64,000 nucleotides of DNA, from assembly GCA_036419695.1 (NCBI GenBank), contig CP143946.1, positions 4,024,001 through 4,088,000 of the forward strand, in the 5' to 3' direction. Below are positions 9,162 to 18,313 of the stretch, piece after piece (positions within the stretch are counted from its first letter, which is position 1; each line of letters starts with the position of its first letter). The notes under the pieces were generated by a model that ran no database searches, was not told the origin of the DNA, and saw only the letters and a list, made by a program, of their open reading frames with translations. This DNA comes from [Clostridium] symbiosum. GTDB lineage: Bacteria; Bacillota; Clostridia; Lachnospirales; Lachnospiraceae. Both the position numbers and the translations under genes were made by a program.

Positions 9162-10358
9162 TCATTTCTTAAGAGCCTCCTCAAGCCTCTCCAACGCCTT
9201 CAAGATAACAGCCGTAGGACAAGCCATATTCATACGCTCAAATCCTTCGCCCTCCTCGCCGAACTTATAACCTTCATCGAAGAATAGCTGCGCCTCCTTC
9301 TGCATAATCCGTTCCTGCTCCTGGGCATCCCAGCCGTAGTCGCGGAAATCCAGCCACTGCAGGTAAGAACCTTCCATCTCCACCGCATGTACGCGCGGAA
9401 GCCGTTCTTTCAGGAATTTGACAAGCTGTCTCTTGTTCTCGTTAATTACCGAGAGCATCTCTTCCATCCAGGCGTCACACTGGGTGTAAGCAATCTCCAC
9501 GGCCCGGTAGCTGAGCGCCGGCAGCCAGTTCGGATGAAGGACTTTCGACATCTCCTCCAGCAGGGCGGTGCGCTTCTCCTCATTCTTAACAAAGATGCAC
9601 CCCGATTTGATTCCCGCCAGATTAAAGGTCTTGCCCGGAGAAATGCAGATCATGCAGTTGTCGGCGAATTTCTCCGAAACAGAGGCAAATGAGGTAAATG
9701 TATATCCCTCCATGATGAGATCACAGTGAACCTCATCCGAGATGACGAACACATTATTTTCGAGACAGATTTCTCCAATCCGTTCGATTTCTTCCCTGGT
9801 CCACACTCTGCCCACCGGATTGTGGGGATTACAGAGAATCAGAAGGCGGCAGTCTGGCTCTTTGGCGAGCTGTTCCAGAAGTTCAAAATTGATCCGGTAT
9901 TCGCCTCCCTGATAGATCAGAGGGCAGCGGAGCAGTTTCCTGCCGTTCCGGGTGATTCCCTCCGCAAACGGAGGATAAACGGGAGTCATCAGTATGACGC
10001 CTTCCCCCTCGCGCACAAATGCGCGGATGCCGCAGCAAAACGCATTGATAACACCGATTGAATTTATAAGCCATTTTCGATCGGGTTCCCATCCGTAGCG
10101 CCGCTTTACCCAGGAAGTGACCGCTGTTTCATAGCTTTCCGTCGGAGCCTGATAGCCCAGCACGATCTCATCGAGACAGGCCTTTAACCCTTCTGTTATC
10201 TCCGGCGGATTTTTAAATTCCATGTCTGCGATAGAGAACGGCACGATCCCTTTTTCCACCCCGGGGTTGTCAATCTTCATCTGTTCCCACTTGACCGAAC
10301 CGGTTCCCGACCGGTCGAGAATTGTTTCAAAATCATATACTTTCTGAATTTTGTCCAT
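9162..10358 (-). CDS. PatB/MalY family C-S lyase (PLP aminotransferase class I/II)
   Basis: A 398-residue fold-type I PLP enzyme of the PatB/MalY cystathionine beta-lyase group. The N-terminal VPFSIADMEFKNPPEI is diagnostic of the group. CNPHNPVGR (177-185) and SDEVHCDL (207-214) bind the cofactor, and K243 in SPGKTFNLAG is the Schiff-base lysine. Such enzymes cleave C-S bonds of cysteine-type substrates to pyruvate, ammonia and a thiol or sulfide. It is the last gene of an operon with a cysteine-desulfidase-like protein, a carbamoylase and an ATC hydrolase, so cysteine or a cysteine S-conjugate is the likely substrate. GGAGG precedes the ATG. Its TGA abuts copy 1 of the hairpin repeat. Confidence 0.9.
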   Translation of the reverse strand: MDKIQKVYDFETILDRSGTGSVKWEQMKIDNPGVEKGIVPFSIADMEFKNPPEITEGLKACLDEIVLGYQAPTESYETAVTSWVKRRYGWEPDRKWLINSIGVINAFCCGIRAFVREGEGVILMTPVYPPFAEGITRNGRKLLRCPLIYQGGEYRINFELLEQLAKEPDCRLLILCNPHNPVGRVWTREEIERIGEICLENNVFVISDEVHCDLIMEGYTFTSFASVSEKFADNCMICISPGKTFNLAGIKSGCIFVKNEEKRTALLEEMSKVLHPNWLPALSYRAVEIAYTQCDAWMEEMLSVINENKRQLVKFLKERLPRVHAVEMEGSYLQWLDFRDYGWDAQEQERIMQKEAQLFFDEGYKFGEEGEGFERMNMACPTAVILKALERLEEALKK

Positions 10359-10435
10359 CTTCCCACTGCCTCCATATCAATACGTGAACATCCATGCGCG
10401 AACGCCTCACGGAATATTATCTGTGAACAGCTGCC

Positions 10436-10909
10436 TTAATCTTCCATCTCGAACAGGAAATGACAGCATCCGTCCTTGAAGAAATGTTTATCATGTGTGC
10501 ATTTGAATTTCTCGTTGTATCCTTCCGCAATAGCCGGATCGATCATCTCGCAGTAATGAATGCCGTATTTCTCGTCGTGATCCTCCATAAACTGTTTTGC
10601 AAAGATACATTCTGTAAAGTTCTGCTCCACCGTTTTCTCACGGATGTCGTTCTCGCTCTTGAACAGCTCGCTTCTGCCCATATCGTAGCAGGAGAGATAG
10701 CTCTTCGCATCATTTTCATGTCCCATCGCTTTGGCACGCTCCGCGATATTTCTTCCGCGCTCCAGTCCAAACTGGCGCACACCTTCTCTGACGGCCTTTA
10801 CGCCTTCCTCACCACAGGCTTTCTCCACCTCTCTCGTAATATGGGAAAACATTTTTGCAAAAAGCACATACATATCCACCGGTTCCAGTTCCAAATCTTT
10901 GTCTTGCAT
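10436..10909 (-). CDS. L-2-amino-thiazoline-4-carboxylic acid hydrolase-like protein
   Basis: A 157-residue cytoplasmic protein resembling the L-2-amino-thiazoline-4-carboxylate (ATC) hydrolase family, which opens the thiazoline ring to give a carbamoyl-cysteine. The C-terminal part has the spaced CEMIDPAIAEGYN and C-THDKHFFKDGCCHF pattern, with conserved Cys and His residues. The ATG at 10909 is chosen over 10930 because AAGGAGGAAG sits just before it. The start lies next to the stop of the carbamoylase gene (10911). That neighbour would perform the following step of the known Pseudomonas ATC-to-cysteine pathway, which strengthens the call. Substrate range is not proven by sequence. Confidence 0.78.
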   Translation of the reverse strand: MQDKDLELEPVDMYVLFAKMFSHITREVEKACGEEGVKAVREGVRQFGLERGRNIAERAKAMGHENDAKSYLSCYDMGRSELFKSENDIREKTVEQNFTECIFAKQFMEDHDEKYGIHYCEMIDPAIAEGYNEKFKCTHDKHFFKDGCCHFLFEMED

Positions 10910-10910
10910 C

Positions 10911-12167
10911 TTATTCTTCCTCCTTGTCAAGTTTTCTTATCATTTCATATAATACTCTGCTTCCCGCCTCCATGGCCTCATAGTCGATCCACTCGTCCGG
11001 ATGATGGCTGATTCCATCCCGGTTCGGCAGGAAAATCATGGCAGTATTCCACAGCTTTGCAAATATCATGGAATCATGGCCTGCTCCGCTGTTAAGCCTC
11101 ATGTTTGTATAACCCAGTTCTTCACAGGTTTTCTCAATGCCGCCGGCCAGCTCTCTATTCATCTTTATCGGTTCTTTTCTCGTCAGTTCCTGAATCTCCA
11201 CCTGCATAGAGTATTTTTCCCTTACCTCTTTTGCGTATTGCTCCAGATGCTTCAGGATATCCCTGATGATTTCCTCCTCGCCCGATCGGATGTCCAGTGA
11301 AAACTCACACTGTCCCGGTATGCTGTTCATGCTGCCCGGGGAAAGAGTCACCTGGCCGGCAGTCAGCGTCGCCTGGCCGCAGTAATTCTCATACACGTAA
11401 TCATGAATCCGGCAAATCAGGTGGAATGCCCCCGTTCCCGCATCTTTTCTGAGATTCATCGGAACGGTGCCGCTGTGTCCCGCCTGCCCCGTCACTTTGA
11501 CAATAAGCCAGGAAAGTCCCACTATGGTATCCACAATCCCGATTTCCTTCTGCCCCTGTTCCAGCACAGGTCCCTGTTCTCCGTGGATTTCCAGGAATGC
11601 CTTAACGTTCTCACCTTTTCTCGATACGCCGTCCAGTTCTCCGCTCAGCCCATACTCATTCATGGCCTGACGCATGGTTTTTCCGTCTTCCGTGCCGACA
11701 AATTCATCGAGCTCGTCCGCCCCGTAGATTCCCGCGATAAACTGGCTTCCCAAAAGGGCTTTCCCAAACCGGGTGCCTTCCTCGCCGATCATTCCCAGGG
11801 CCTCATATGTATGGCGCAGCGGGACTCCGCTCTCTTTTACCATCCTGGCCGCTTCTATGGCGCACAGCACTCCTGCAATTCCGTCAAAGGCGCCCGCGCA
11901 CCGGACCGTGTCCAGATGGGAGCCGGACAGGATTTTCGAAAGTCCCGGTTCCGTCCCCGGCAGCGTGCCGATGAGGTTTCCCACGCCGTCCTCACGCGTC
12001 TTTAGCCCGCAGTCTTCCATCACGCCTCTGACATAGGAAACACCCTCTTTATATGCTTTTGAATAGCTGTAGCGCGTGGTTCCGCACTGGCATGGTTCGG
12101 AAATCTTCTTTAATGTCTCGATTTCTGTCTGAAGCCGTTTCGTTGTTTCTGTCTCCATCTCATCCAC
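10911..12167 (-). CDS. N-carbamoyl-L-amino-acid (cysteine) amidohydrolase, M20 family
   Basis: A 418-residue zinc-dependent hydrolase of the hydantoinase/carbamoylase group in peptidase family M20. Metal ligands are visible: SGSHLDTV (H84, D86), GAFDGIAG (D95) and MIGEEGTRF (E129, E130), with a later HGEQGP motif and NSGAGHDS near the C-terminus. These enzymes release CO2 and ammonia from N-carbamoyl amino acids. Beside the ATC hydrolase it would yield free L-cysteine. Translation may start at the GTG at 12167 or the ATG at 12158. Neither has a strong ribosome site. It sits 57 bp downstream of the cysteine-desulfidase-like gene. Confidence 0.88.
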   Translation of the reverse strand: MDEMETETTKRLQTEIETLKKISEPCQCGTTRYSYSKAYKEGVSYVRGVMEDCGLKTREDGVGNLIGTLPGTEPGLSKILSGSHLDTVRCAGAFDGIAGVLCAIEAARMVKESGVPLRHTYEALGMIGEEGTRFGKALLGSQFIAGIYGADELDEFVGTEDGKTMRQAMNEYGLSGELDGVSRKGENVKAFLEIHGEQGPVLEQGQKEIGIVDTIVGLSWLIVKVTGQAGHSGTVPMNLRKDAGTGAFHLICRIHDYVYENYCGQATLTAGQVTLSPGSMNSIPGQCEFSLDIRSGEEEIIRDILKHLEQYAKEVREKYSMQVEIQELTRKEPIKMNRELAGGIEKTCEELGYTNMRLNSGAGHDSMIFAKLWNTAMIFLPNRDGISHHPDEWIDYEAMEAGSRVLYEMIRKLDKEEE

Positions 12168-12224
12168 TGTGCCGCCTGCTATATTACCGTCTTTCTTTCA
12201 GGCTGCGGATCTCCTTTCTGTTTT

Positions 12225-13505
12225 CTATTTGCCTATCATAATCTCCAGAATCTCACGGTCGGTGTCCTTCATTCCGTCTTTGCCCAGACGGCCTACCGAT
12301 GCGATTGTCTCCTCGACTCCCTTTTTCACAATTCCGTCGCCCGCGCGGAACTGCTGATCCTCGGCAATCATCAGATATCCGAGAATTCCGGCTTCCACGG
12401 CCGTCCCAATCTTGGCCGCGCAGGAGGCCTTGGCCCCGTCACAGACAATTCCGGACGTGATTGCAAGGCAGTTCACAATTGTATGGGAAATTGTCCTCAA
12501 ATCACCGCCCTTCAGGTATGCGATAGCCGCTCCGCTGGCACAGCCTGCGCTGACGGCCCCGCAATATGCGGAAAGAGGGCCAATCCCTGTTTTCTGGTGG
12601 ATGGCGATCAGATTGGAGAGCACCAGGGCGCGGTACATCTTCTCTTCCCCCACCTGCAGTTCACGGGCAAATTCGATAACCGGGACGGATGCCGTAATTC
12701 CCTGGTTGCCGCTGCCCGAATTGATGATAACGGGAAGTTCACAGCCGCTCATCCTCGCATCGGAACCGGCCGCCGCCTTCGCCTTCGCACGGACACGCAC
12801 ATCCGTGTCCCCATATGCCTTTAACAGCACCTTTCCAATGTTGGCCCCATAGTTCTTTGTAAGCCCCTCTTCAGCAATCGCCGTATTGTAGGCAATCTGC
12901 CGGGCGATGACTTCCTTCACATCTTCTATTTTAACACAGTCGGCGAATTCCAGGATACCAGCAACCGATAAAAGTTTCTTTTCTTCGCTCAGACTTCCGT
13001 CATCCCCGCCGCAGTCCAGCGATTTTTCAAACAGCTTCTCACCGTTTTTCTCCACCAGGACCACATTCGTATGTGAATTGGCAATTCTGACCAGAACATA
13101 GTCGTCCGCTTTCTTCAGCAGGATCTGCACATCCAGGATCAGGTCGGAATCAGCGATGTTCACCTCTATGATCTTTTTTTCCACAAGAGCCTTGATCTCT
13201 TTCTTTTCCTCTTCCGTCACCTCGCTGATCACTTCCAGCTTTTTCTCCGACTTTCCGCCTATCAGGCCTGCAGCCACCGCCGCCTCAATCCCCTTCATCC
13301 CATTCGTGCCGGGGACTACGACGCTTTTTACATTTTTAATAATATTTCCACTGGCCTTAATCTGAATCACATCCGGAAACGCTCCAAGACATTCTCTGGC
13401 AATGGCCGAAGCGTATGCTATGGTGATCGGCTCCGTGCATCCAAGGGCTGGTACCAGTTCCGACTTCAGGATATTCAGATAGGTATCATATACGTGCTGC
13501 TCCAT
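12225..13505 (-). CDS. L-cysteine desulfidase family protein (UPF0597/YhaM, CyuA-like)
   Basis: A 426-residue cytoplasmic protein of the UPF0597/L-cysteine desulfidase family, which breaks cysteine into pyruvate, sulfide and ammonia with an oxygen-sensitive iron-sulfur cluster. PALGCTEPI (C23) and later Cys in YCGAVSAGCASG and GIVCDGAKASC are the expected cluster ligands. NSGSGNQGITAS is also family-typical. Length is normal. First gene of the four-gene thiazoline/cysteine operon, with GAGAGGAG before the ATG. Some family members act on serine or other amino acids, so the operon context is the main support for cysteine. Copy 2 of the hairpin repeat lies 100 bp upstream. Confidence 0.88.
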   Translation of the reverse strand: MEQHVYDTYLNILKSELVPALGCTEPITIAYASAIARECLGAFPDVIQIKASGNIIKNVKSVVVPGTNGMKGIEAAVAAGLIGGKSEKKLEVISEVTEEEKKEIKALVEKKIIEVNIADSDLILDVQILLKKADDYVLVRIANSHTNVVLVEKNGEKLFEKSLDCGGDDGSLSEEKKLLSVAGILEFADCVKIEDVKEVIARQIAYNTAIAEEGLTKNYGANIGKVLLKAYGDTDVRVRAKAKAAAGSDARMSGCELPVIINSGSGNQGITASVPVIEFARELQVGEEKMYRALVLSNLIAIHQKTGIGPLSAYCGAVSAGCASGAAIAYLKGGDLRTISHTIVNCLAITSGIVCDGAKASCAAKIGTAVEAGILGYLMIAEDQQFRAGDGIVKKGVEETIASVGRLGKDGMKDTDREILEIMIGK

Positions 13506-13605
13506 CCCGCTCTCCTCTCTTGACTACATTATCGTTTTTTTGACTATAATATAATTTTATATTCTTTTTAGCGGCTTGTCAATTCTTTTCTTTCATATAG
13601 GAGAG

Positions 13606-14495
13606 AATTAGTTGAGATGCGAGGACGCCTCTGTAAGATGGCGGACGGGGGAGTGGGAGGGTGGATATGAGTCTTCAGTCCCGGTTTGTAAGGTGTGGTG
13701 AGGGGGGAATCCAGGAGAAAAAATTCCTACGGGGACCCGCTCCCGCTTGTGGAGCGCACAGCGGATGCTAAGACGTCAAAGAACGCCGTCTAAGCACCGG
13801 CGGGCTCCAATGTCCCCTTCGGAATCTTTTCTCCTTCCTTCCCCGGGCAGGTTGTCGACGGGACTGAAGACTCAGGGAAGGTGACTGCCCCGTCCGCCGG
13901 CTTCAGGGCTGATTGTCTCTTTCGTCAAGTGCGGAGGGAGGTCTTGTCGCGGCCACTATGTAGTCGTGAACTTTTACCTTATGAAGGTATTTCGGGCTGG
14001 ATTCAGAGAAAAATCCAAAGCTGAATTTAATGATGAATCAAAAAATTCAATGGTTATTCAAGGGTAGGTCAGGCGCTAAAGCTCAGACTCATCAATTTAA
14101 TACCATACAGGGGGCATTCTCCTGGAATTCGAGAAAATGTAGTGGCAGCGACAAGACCTCCCCCCTTTGAAGGAATAAGAACAAATCAGCGGCCGCAGGC
14201 CGGGGTACGGGATGGCGAAAACCTTCGCGTCTTCAGTCCCGGATCATAACCTTCCCGTGGGGAATCCGGGAGAAAAAGATTCCGGAGGGAACCTGGGAGT
14301 CCATCGGCACTTACCGAGGTTTTTTCGAGGTTAGTGTCCGCTATGTACTCCAAAGAGCGCGAGCGTTTCCCGCAGGAACTTTTTCTGCCCGGATTCCCCA
14401 CCTGCGATCAAACTTAATCCGGGACTGAAGACTCATAACCCCCTCTCACCATCCCGAACCCCGGCCGTCCCGGCGGCGTTCTCATTCCTCAATTA
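13606..14495. repeat. Composite giant-hairpin repeat, copy 2 (B-centre-A, inverted to copy 1)
   Basis: An 890-bp complete copy in the divergent gap between the desulfidase operon and an IclR gene. Module B is at 13669-13873 and module A at 14227-14434. The B apical stem TGCTAAGACG pairs with CGTCTAAGCA around 13767-13795 and keeps one A-A mismatch. The centre (about 13945-14150) is the same as in copies 1 and 4. The ends read AATTAGTTGAGATG and, inverted, AATTGAGGAATG. This copy does not touch a stop codon. It must either separate or carry the promoters of both flanking genes. Confidence 0.9.
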
Positions 14496-14569
14496 CCTCC
14501 CTCCCCAGATTGCATTTTATGACATTTTCAGGTAATATTAAGTTATCACAGTTTGGAGGATACTTTCAT

Positions 14570-15340
14570 ATGGAAAAAGAGGTACGCCTGATTCAATCAA
14601 TCCAAAGGGCGTTTAACATTATTAACTGTTTCAACAATGACAACACCGAGTTGTCCCTGCCGCAGATCAGCGAAAAGGTAAAGCTCCATATCAACACCAC
14701 CAGAGGCATCGTAAATACCCTGGTCGCCAACGGTTATCTGGCATACAATTCTGAAAAGAGTACTTATTCCCTGGGGTTAGTCTACATCAACAAGGCGGAT
14801 CTGGCCACAGGAAATAATATCAAGCGGCTGAAGAAAATGGCAGCCCCGCTCCTCAAGGACATCGCAAACCGTTTTCAGGTTTCAGGCCTGTTACAGGTGA
14901 TTACAAACAATAATATCTTCACGATCGAGAACATAAGTCCCGACAATTCCCACTACATCCTGAACAGCCGTGTCAACCTTACCTATGATCTCAATTCCAC
15001 GGCATCAGGAAAGCTGTTTCTGGCTTATATAGACGAGCCCCTCAGAGAATATTATATTTCCCATATGGAATATATTCCCTATACGGCCAATACCCTGCTC
15101 ACCCGGGAAGCTCTGGAAGCAGAGCTTGCAAAAATCCGCGCCAACGGATATGCCACCGAATTTGAGGAGATTGGGCTGGGAGTCAGCTGTGTTGCCGTGC
15201 CTATCTTCAAGGACGGGGAAAACCTATTCGGAACCGTCAGTATCATCGCCTCCAGTTCCGTTATCACGGCCGTAATGGCTTCGGCTCTTGAGCCGCTCAG
15301 GAACTGTGCACAGTTTATTTCAGAGAATATCCGCCCATAA
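14570..15340 (+). CDS. IclR family transcriptional regulator
   Basis: A 256-residue regulator. The N-terminal winged helix covers residues 5-65 (SIQRAFNIINCF, LHINTTRGIVNTLVANGYL). The C-terminal IclR effector domain includes LNSTASGKLFLAY and EEIGLGVSCVAVPIF. The ATG at 14570 follows GGAGG at a good distance and is preferred to the upstream 14510. It is divergent from the cysteine/thiazoline operon across hairpin copy 2, so it could be that operon's regulator, although 1 kb separates the starts. A strong hairpin terminator follows at 15441. Confidence 0.9.
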   Translation: MEKEVRLIQSIQRAFNIINCFNNDNTELSLPQISEKVKLHINTTRGIVNTLVANGYLAYNSEKSTYSLGLVYINKADLATGNNIKRLKKMAAPLLKDIANRFQVSGLLQVITNNNIFTIENISPDNSHYILNSRVNLTYDLNSTASGKLFLAYIDEPLREYYISHMEYIPYTANTLLTREALEAELAKIRANGYATEFEEIGLGVSCVAVPIFKDGENLFGTVSIIASSSVITAVMASALEPLRNCAQFISENIRP

Positions 15341-15440
15341 TTGGAGGGGGCTTTTATTTTTCAGGAGAGTTCGGAAAACCTTCCTGGCGATCAACGAAAA
15401 GCATGCTTGGCGAACTTTTCATTGCCACCCAATAAAAAAG

Positions 15441-15483
15441 GAATGCGGAAAGCGCCGGTCTGTCCGGGCTGCTTTCCGCATTC
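15441..15483. terminator. Bidirectional terminator between IclR gene and groEL
   Basis: GAATGCGGAAAGC at 15441-15453 pairs with GCTTTCCGCATTC at 15471-15483. CTTTTCT follows on the plus strand. The A-run at 15433-15439 gives a U-run on the minus strand, ending the groESL transcript. Confidence 0.9.
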
Positions 15484-15553
15484 CTTTTCTATATTAATGA
15501 TTCCATTATTTTACAGATACTGCCTTACCCTACAGGGATACGGGAGCCTGGGA

Positions 15554-17173
15554 TTACATCATTCCCATTCCGCCGCCTGCCGGCATAGCAGGAGCATCTT
15601 CCTTGATATTCGCTACAACGGTTTCTGTTGTAAGCAGAGTGGAAGCTACGCTTGTTGCGTTCTGAAGAGCGCTGATTGTTACTTTAGTCGGATCCAAGAT
15701 ACCGGCTTCCATCATATCTACATACTCTTCTTTGTATGCGTCAAATCCTCTTCCAACAGGGGATTCTTTTACTTTGTTGATGATAACAGAGCCTTCCAGA
15801 CCTGCATTGGCTGCGATGTGGAACAGTGGGGACTCTAATGCTTTCAGGATAATGCGTCCGCCTGTCTTCTCGTCTCCGTCAAGGCCTGCAACTAATTTCT
15901 CAACTTCTGATGCTGCATGGATATATGCAGAACCGCCGCCTGCAATGATACCCTCTTCTACGGCTGCCTTTGCTGCGGATAAGGCATCCTCCATACGGAG
16001 TTTTGCTTCCTTCATCTCTGTCTCTGTCGCTGCGCCTACGCGGATAACGGCAACGCCGCCGGACAGTTTCGCAAGTCTTTCCTGAAGTTTCTCTCTGTCG
16101 AAATCAGATGTTGTCTCTTCAATCTGAGTCTTAATCTGGGCAATTCTATCGGAAATTTCATTCTTATCGCCGATACCGTCAACGATAATTGTGTTTTCTT
16201 TCTGAACCTTAACAGATTTTGCACGGCCTAACTGATCCATGGTTGTGTCTTTTAAGTCAAGGCCTAATTCTTCTGAGATTACCGTACCGCCTGTAAGGAT
16301 AGCGATATCTTTTAACATCTCTTTTCTTCTGTCGCCGTAGCCCGGAGCTTTAACGCCCACTACGGTGAAGGTTCCTCTCAATTTGTTGACAATCAGGGTG
16401 GTCAGAGCCTCGCCCTCGATATCCTCAGCGATGATTAACAGCTTGGCGCCTGCCTGCACAACCTGCTCTAACAGAGGAAGGATTTCCTGGATGTTGGCAA
16501 TCTTCTTGTCTGTGATTAAGATATATGGATCATCGAGGTTTGCTTCCATCTTCTCCATGTCTGTTGCCATGTATGCGGAGATGTAACCTCTGTCGAACTG
16601 CATTCCTTCAACCAGGTCAAGTTCTGTTTTCATGGTCTTGGATTCTTCAATTGTGATAACGCCGTCTTTGGAAACTTTCTCCATAGCGTCTGCTACCATC
16701 TGGCCCACTTCGTCATCAGCGGAAGAGATAGCGGCAACTCTTGCGATATCTGCCTGGCCCTTTACCGGTGTGCTCATTCCCTTGATCGCTTCAACGGCAA
16801 CATCTGTGGCTTTCTTCATGCCTTTTCTTAACACGATTGGGTTAGCGCCTGCTGCCAGGTTCTTCATACCTTCATTAATCATAGCCTGTGCAAGGACGGT
16901 AGCTGTCGTTGTACCGTCACCGGCTACATCATTTGTCTTTGTGGCAACTTCTTTTACCAGCTGAGCGCCCATGTTCTCAAATGCATCTGCAAGTTCGATT
17001 TCTTTTGCAATTGTCACACCGTCGTTTGTGATAAGCGGAGCGCCGAAGGATTTGTCGAGAACTACGTTTCTTCCTTTCGGTCCAAGTGTTACCCTGACTG
17101 TATTTGCTAACTGATTTACGCCTGATTCAAGAGCTTTTCTGGCTTCAACGCCATATTTAATTTCTTTTGCCAT
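15554..17173 (-). CDS. groEL: 60 kDa chaperonin GroEL
   Basis: A 539-residue chaperonin subunit that folds proteins in a tetradecameric ATP-driven cage with GroES. The start MAKEIKYGVEAR, VRVTLGPKGRNVVLDKSFG, and the DGTTTATVLA nucleotide motif are canonical. The protein ends in the Gly-Met tail AGGGMGMM. Full length with no disruption. Second gene of the groESL operon, 44 bp after groES, with GGAGG before the ATG. Expression follows the HrcA operator upstream of groES. Confidence 0.99.
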   Translation of the reverse strand: MAKEIKYGVEARKALESGVNQLANTVRVTLGPKGRNVVLDKSFGAPLITNDGVTIAKEIELADAFENMGAQLVKEVATKTNDVAGDGTTTATVLAQAMINEGMKNLAAGANPIVLRKGMKKATDVAVEAIKGMSTPVKGQADIARVAAISSADDEVGQMVADAMEKVSKDGVITIEESKTMKTELDLVEGMQFDRGYISAYMATDMEKMEANLDDPYILITDKKIANIQEILPLLEQVVQAGAKLLIIAEDIEGEALTTLIVNKLRGTFTVVGVKAPGYGDRRKEMLKDIAILTGGTVISEELGLDLKDTTMDQLGRAKSVKVQKENTIIVDGIGDKNEISDRIAQIKTQIEETTSDFDREKLQERLAKLSGGVAVIRVGAATETEMKEAKLRMEDALSAAKAAVEEGIIAGGGSAYIHAASEVEKLVAGLDGDEKTGGRIILKALESPLFHIAANAGLEGSVIINKVKESPVGRGFDAYKEEYVDMMEAGILDPTKVTISALQNATSVASTLLTTETVVANIKEDAPAMPAGGGMGMM

Positions 17174-17217
17174 GGTTCATCAACCTCCAAATTATTCTGT
17201 CTTATTATTGTAACTAT

Positions 17218-17502
17218 TTACTCGATAACAGCTAAGATATCATTCTGTTTTACGACAACATATTTTTCTTCGTCCAGTTCAACGTCTGTTCCTGAATATT
17301 TGGAATAGATAACTTTATCGCCTACCTTAACCTGCATTGTTACTTCCTTGCCGTCTACTACTCCGCCCGGGCCTACTGCGATTACTTCAGCCTGCTGTGG
17401 CTTTTCTTTTGCCTGGCCTGGTAAAACGATACCGGATTTGGTGGTTTCTTCTGCAACCAACTGTCTTAAAACAACTCTGTCAAATAATGGCACTAATTTC
17501 AT
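17218..17502 (-). CDS. groES: 10 kDa co-chaperonin GroES
   Basis: A 94-residue co-chaperonin forming the heptameric lid of GroEL. Typical motifs are LVPLFDRVVLRQ, the mobile loop ETTKSGIVLPGQAKEKPQ and the C-terminal YVVVKQNDILAVIE. AAGGAGG precedes the ATG. It lies directly upstream of groEL and downstream of a CIRCE operator and a near-consensus promoter. Confidence 0.99.
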   Translation of the reverse strand: MKLVPLFDRVVLRQLVAEETTKSGIVLPGQAKEKPQQAEVIAVGPGGVVDGKEVTMQVKVGDKVIYSKYSGTDVELDEEKYVVVKQNDILAVIE

Positions 17503-17616
17503 TACTGACTCCTCCTTACTGTTTTGTCTTGTTTTTATTTGCTTTTCATAATGTACTTTGCGTTGTGCATCTCTTATGCACTCAGGCCTTTAATGTGTTT
17601 TTCATTTACAAAACAA

Positions 17617-17645
17617 GTTATACCACGCTTTGTTAGCACTGTCAA
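17617..17645 (-). promoter_or_regulatory. groESL promoter
   Basis: On the minus strand TTGACA (17640-17645) is followed after 17 bp by TATAAC (17617-17622). The -35 box falls inside the CIRCE operator, so HrcA would block polymerase directly. Confidence 0.85.
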
Positions 17646-17659
17646 TAGTTGAGTGCTAA
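17633..17659. promoter_or_regulatory. CIRCE element (HrcA operator)
   Basis: TTAGCACTG, 9 nt, GAGTGCTAA matches the CIRCE consensus (TTAGCACTC-N9-GAGTGCTAA) with one mismatch in the left arm. It overlaps the groESL -35 box. Confidence 0.95.
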
Positions 17660-17869
17660 TTTTATACTTTTTTTACATTCTTTCCTGTTTTTATCAGGCG
17701 GTGTCCAAAGAAAGGAAGGATTCCGCCTTTTTCATGCGTCTTCCGCCGCCGCCCTGTTGTAAGGGTGCAACCCTATTTTATTACATCTTTTATAATTTAT
17801 TCTTAGAATCCCTTTATTTTTTGGTAAATCCGTATTACAATAAGCTTAATTACAGAAAGGAGTCTTATT

Positions 17870-18295
17870 ATGGCAAAAAAACACATTGGAAAATTTTTAA
17901 CCTTTGCGGCAATCGCCGGTGCGGCCGCAGCGGGAATTTCCTATTTTTTACAGTACAAATCCTTCCATAAAGAACTGGACGAAGAGTTCCATGATTTTGA
18001 AGATGATTTCGATGAATTTGAAGATACAGACGATAATGACAGCCCAGTAACACGCAATTATGTTTCCCTGACACCAGACAGGAAGGCGGAGGAAGTGAAA
18101 GAGGACGTCGGTGAAGAATCAGACGACGCGGCAGATGAAGAAGTTTCCGCCCTCTCCGACGAGACGCCCGAGGCCGAAGAACAGGCCGCAGCTCCGGAGG
18201 AAGTGAAAGCAGAGAAAGAAGCTGATGTTTCCGAAGATAAGAAGGAAACCGCTCAGACGGATACCACCGTGACCGTTGAAGAGATGACCGAATAA
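17870..18295 (+). CDS. Small membrane-anchored acidic protein of unknown function
   Basis: A 141-residue protein I do not recognise. Residues 8-26 (FLTFAAIAGAAAAGISYFL) form one membrane segment. The remainder is a strongly acidic, low-complexity tail rich in Asp/Glu (DEEFHDFEDDFDEFEDTDDND) with Ala/Glu/Lys repeats, probably disordered. Small clostridial proteins with one anchor and an acidic tail are common, and function is usually unknown. AAAGGAG precedes the ATG. It is 18 bp upstream of an IclR-family gene and likely co-transcribed. Divergent from groESL. Confidence 0.8.
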   Translation: MAKKHIGKFLTFAAIAGAAAAGISYFLQYKSFHKELDEEFHDFEDDFDEFEDTDDNDSPVTRNYVSLTPDRKAEEVKEDVGEESDDAADEEVSALSDETPEAEEQAAAPEEVKAEKEADVSEDKKETAQTDTTVTVEEMTE

Positions 18296-18313
18296 GGTGG
18301 AGGGACTGCACTT

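Noticed and set aside
8201..9287. Several open frames of 60-120 codons in the hairpin repeats, on both strands
   Set aside because: The same peptide fragments recur only because the DNA repeats. Frames break between copies, lack ribosome sites and follow the palindromic structure, so they are not genes.
17870..18295. The acidic small protein as a HrcA-linked chaperone component
   Set aside because: It is divergent from groESL with its own ribosome site, and the CIRCE element is oriented to the groES promoter. Adjacency alone is not evidence.
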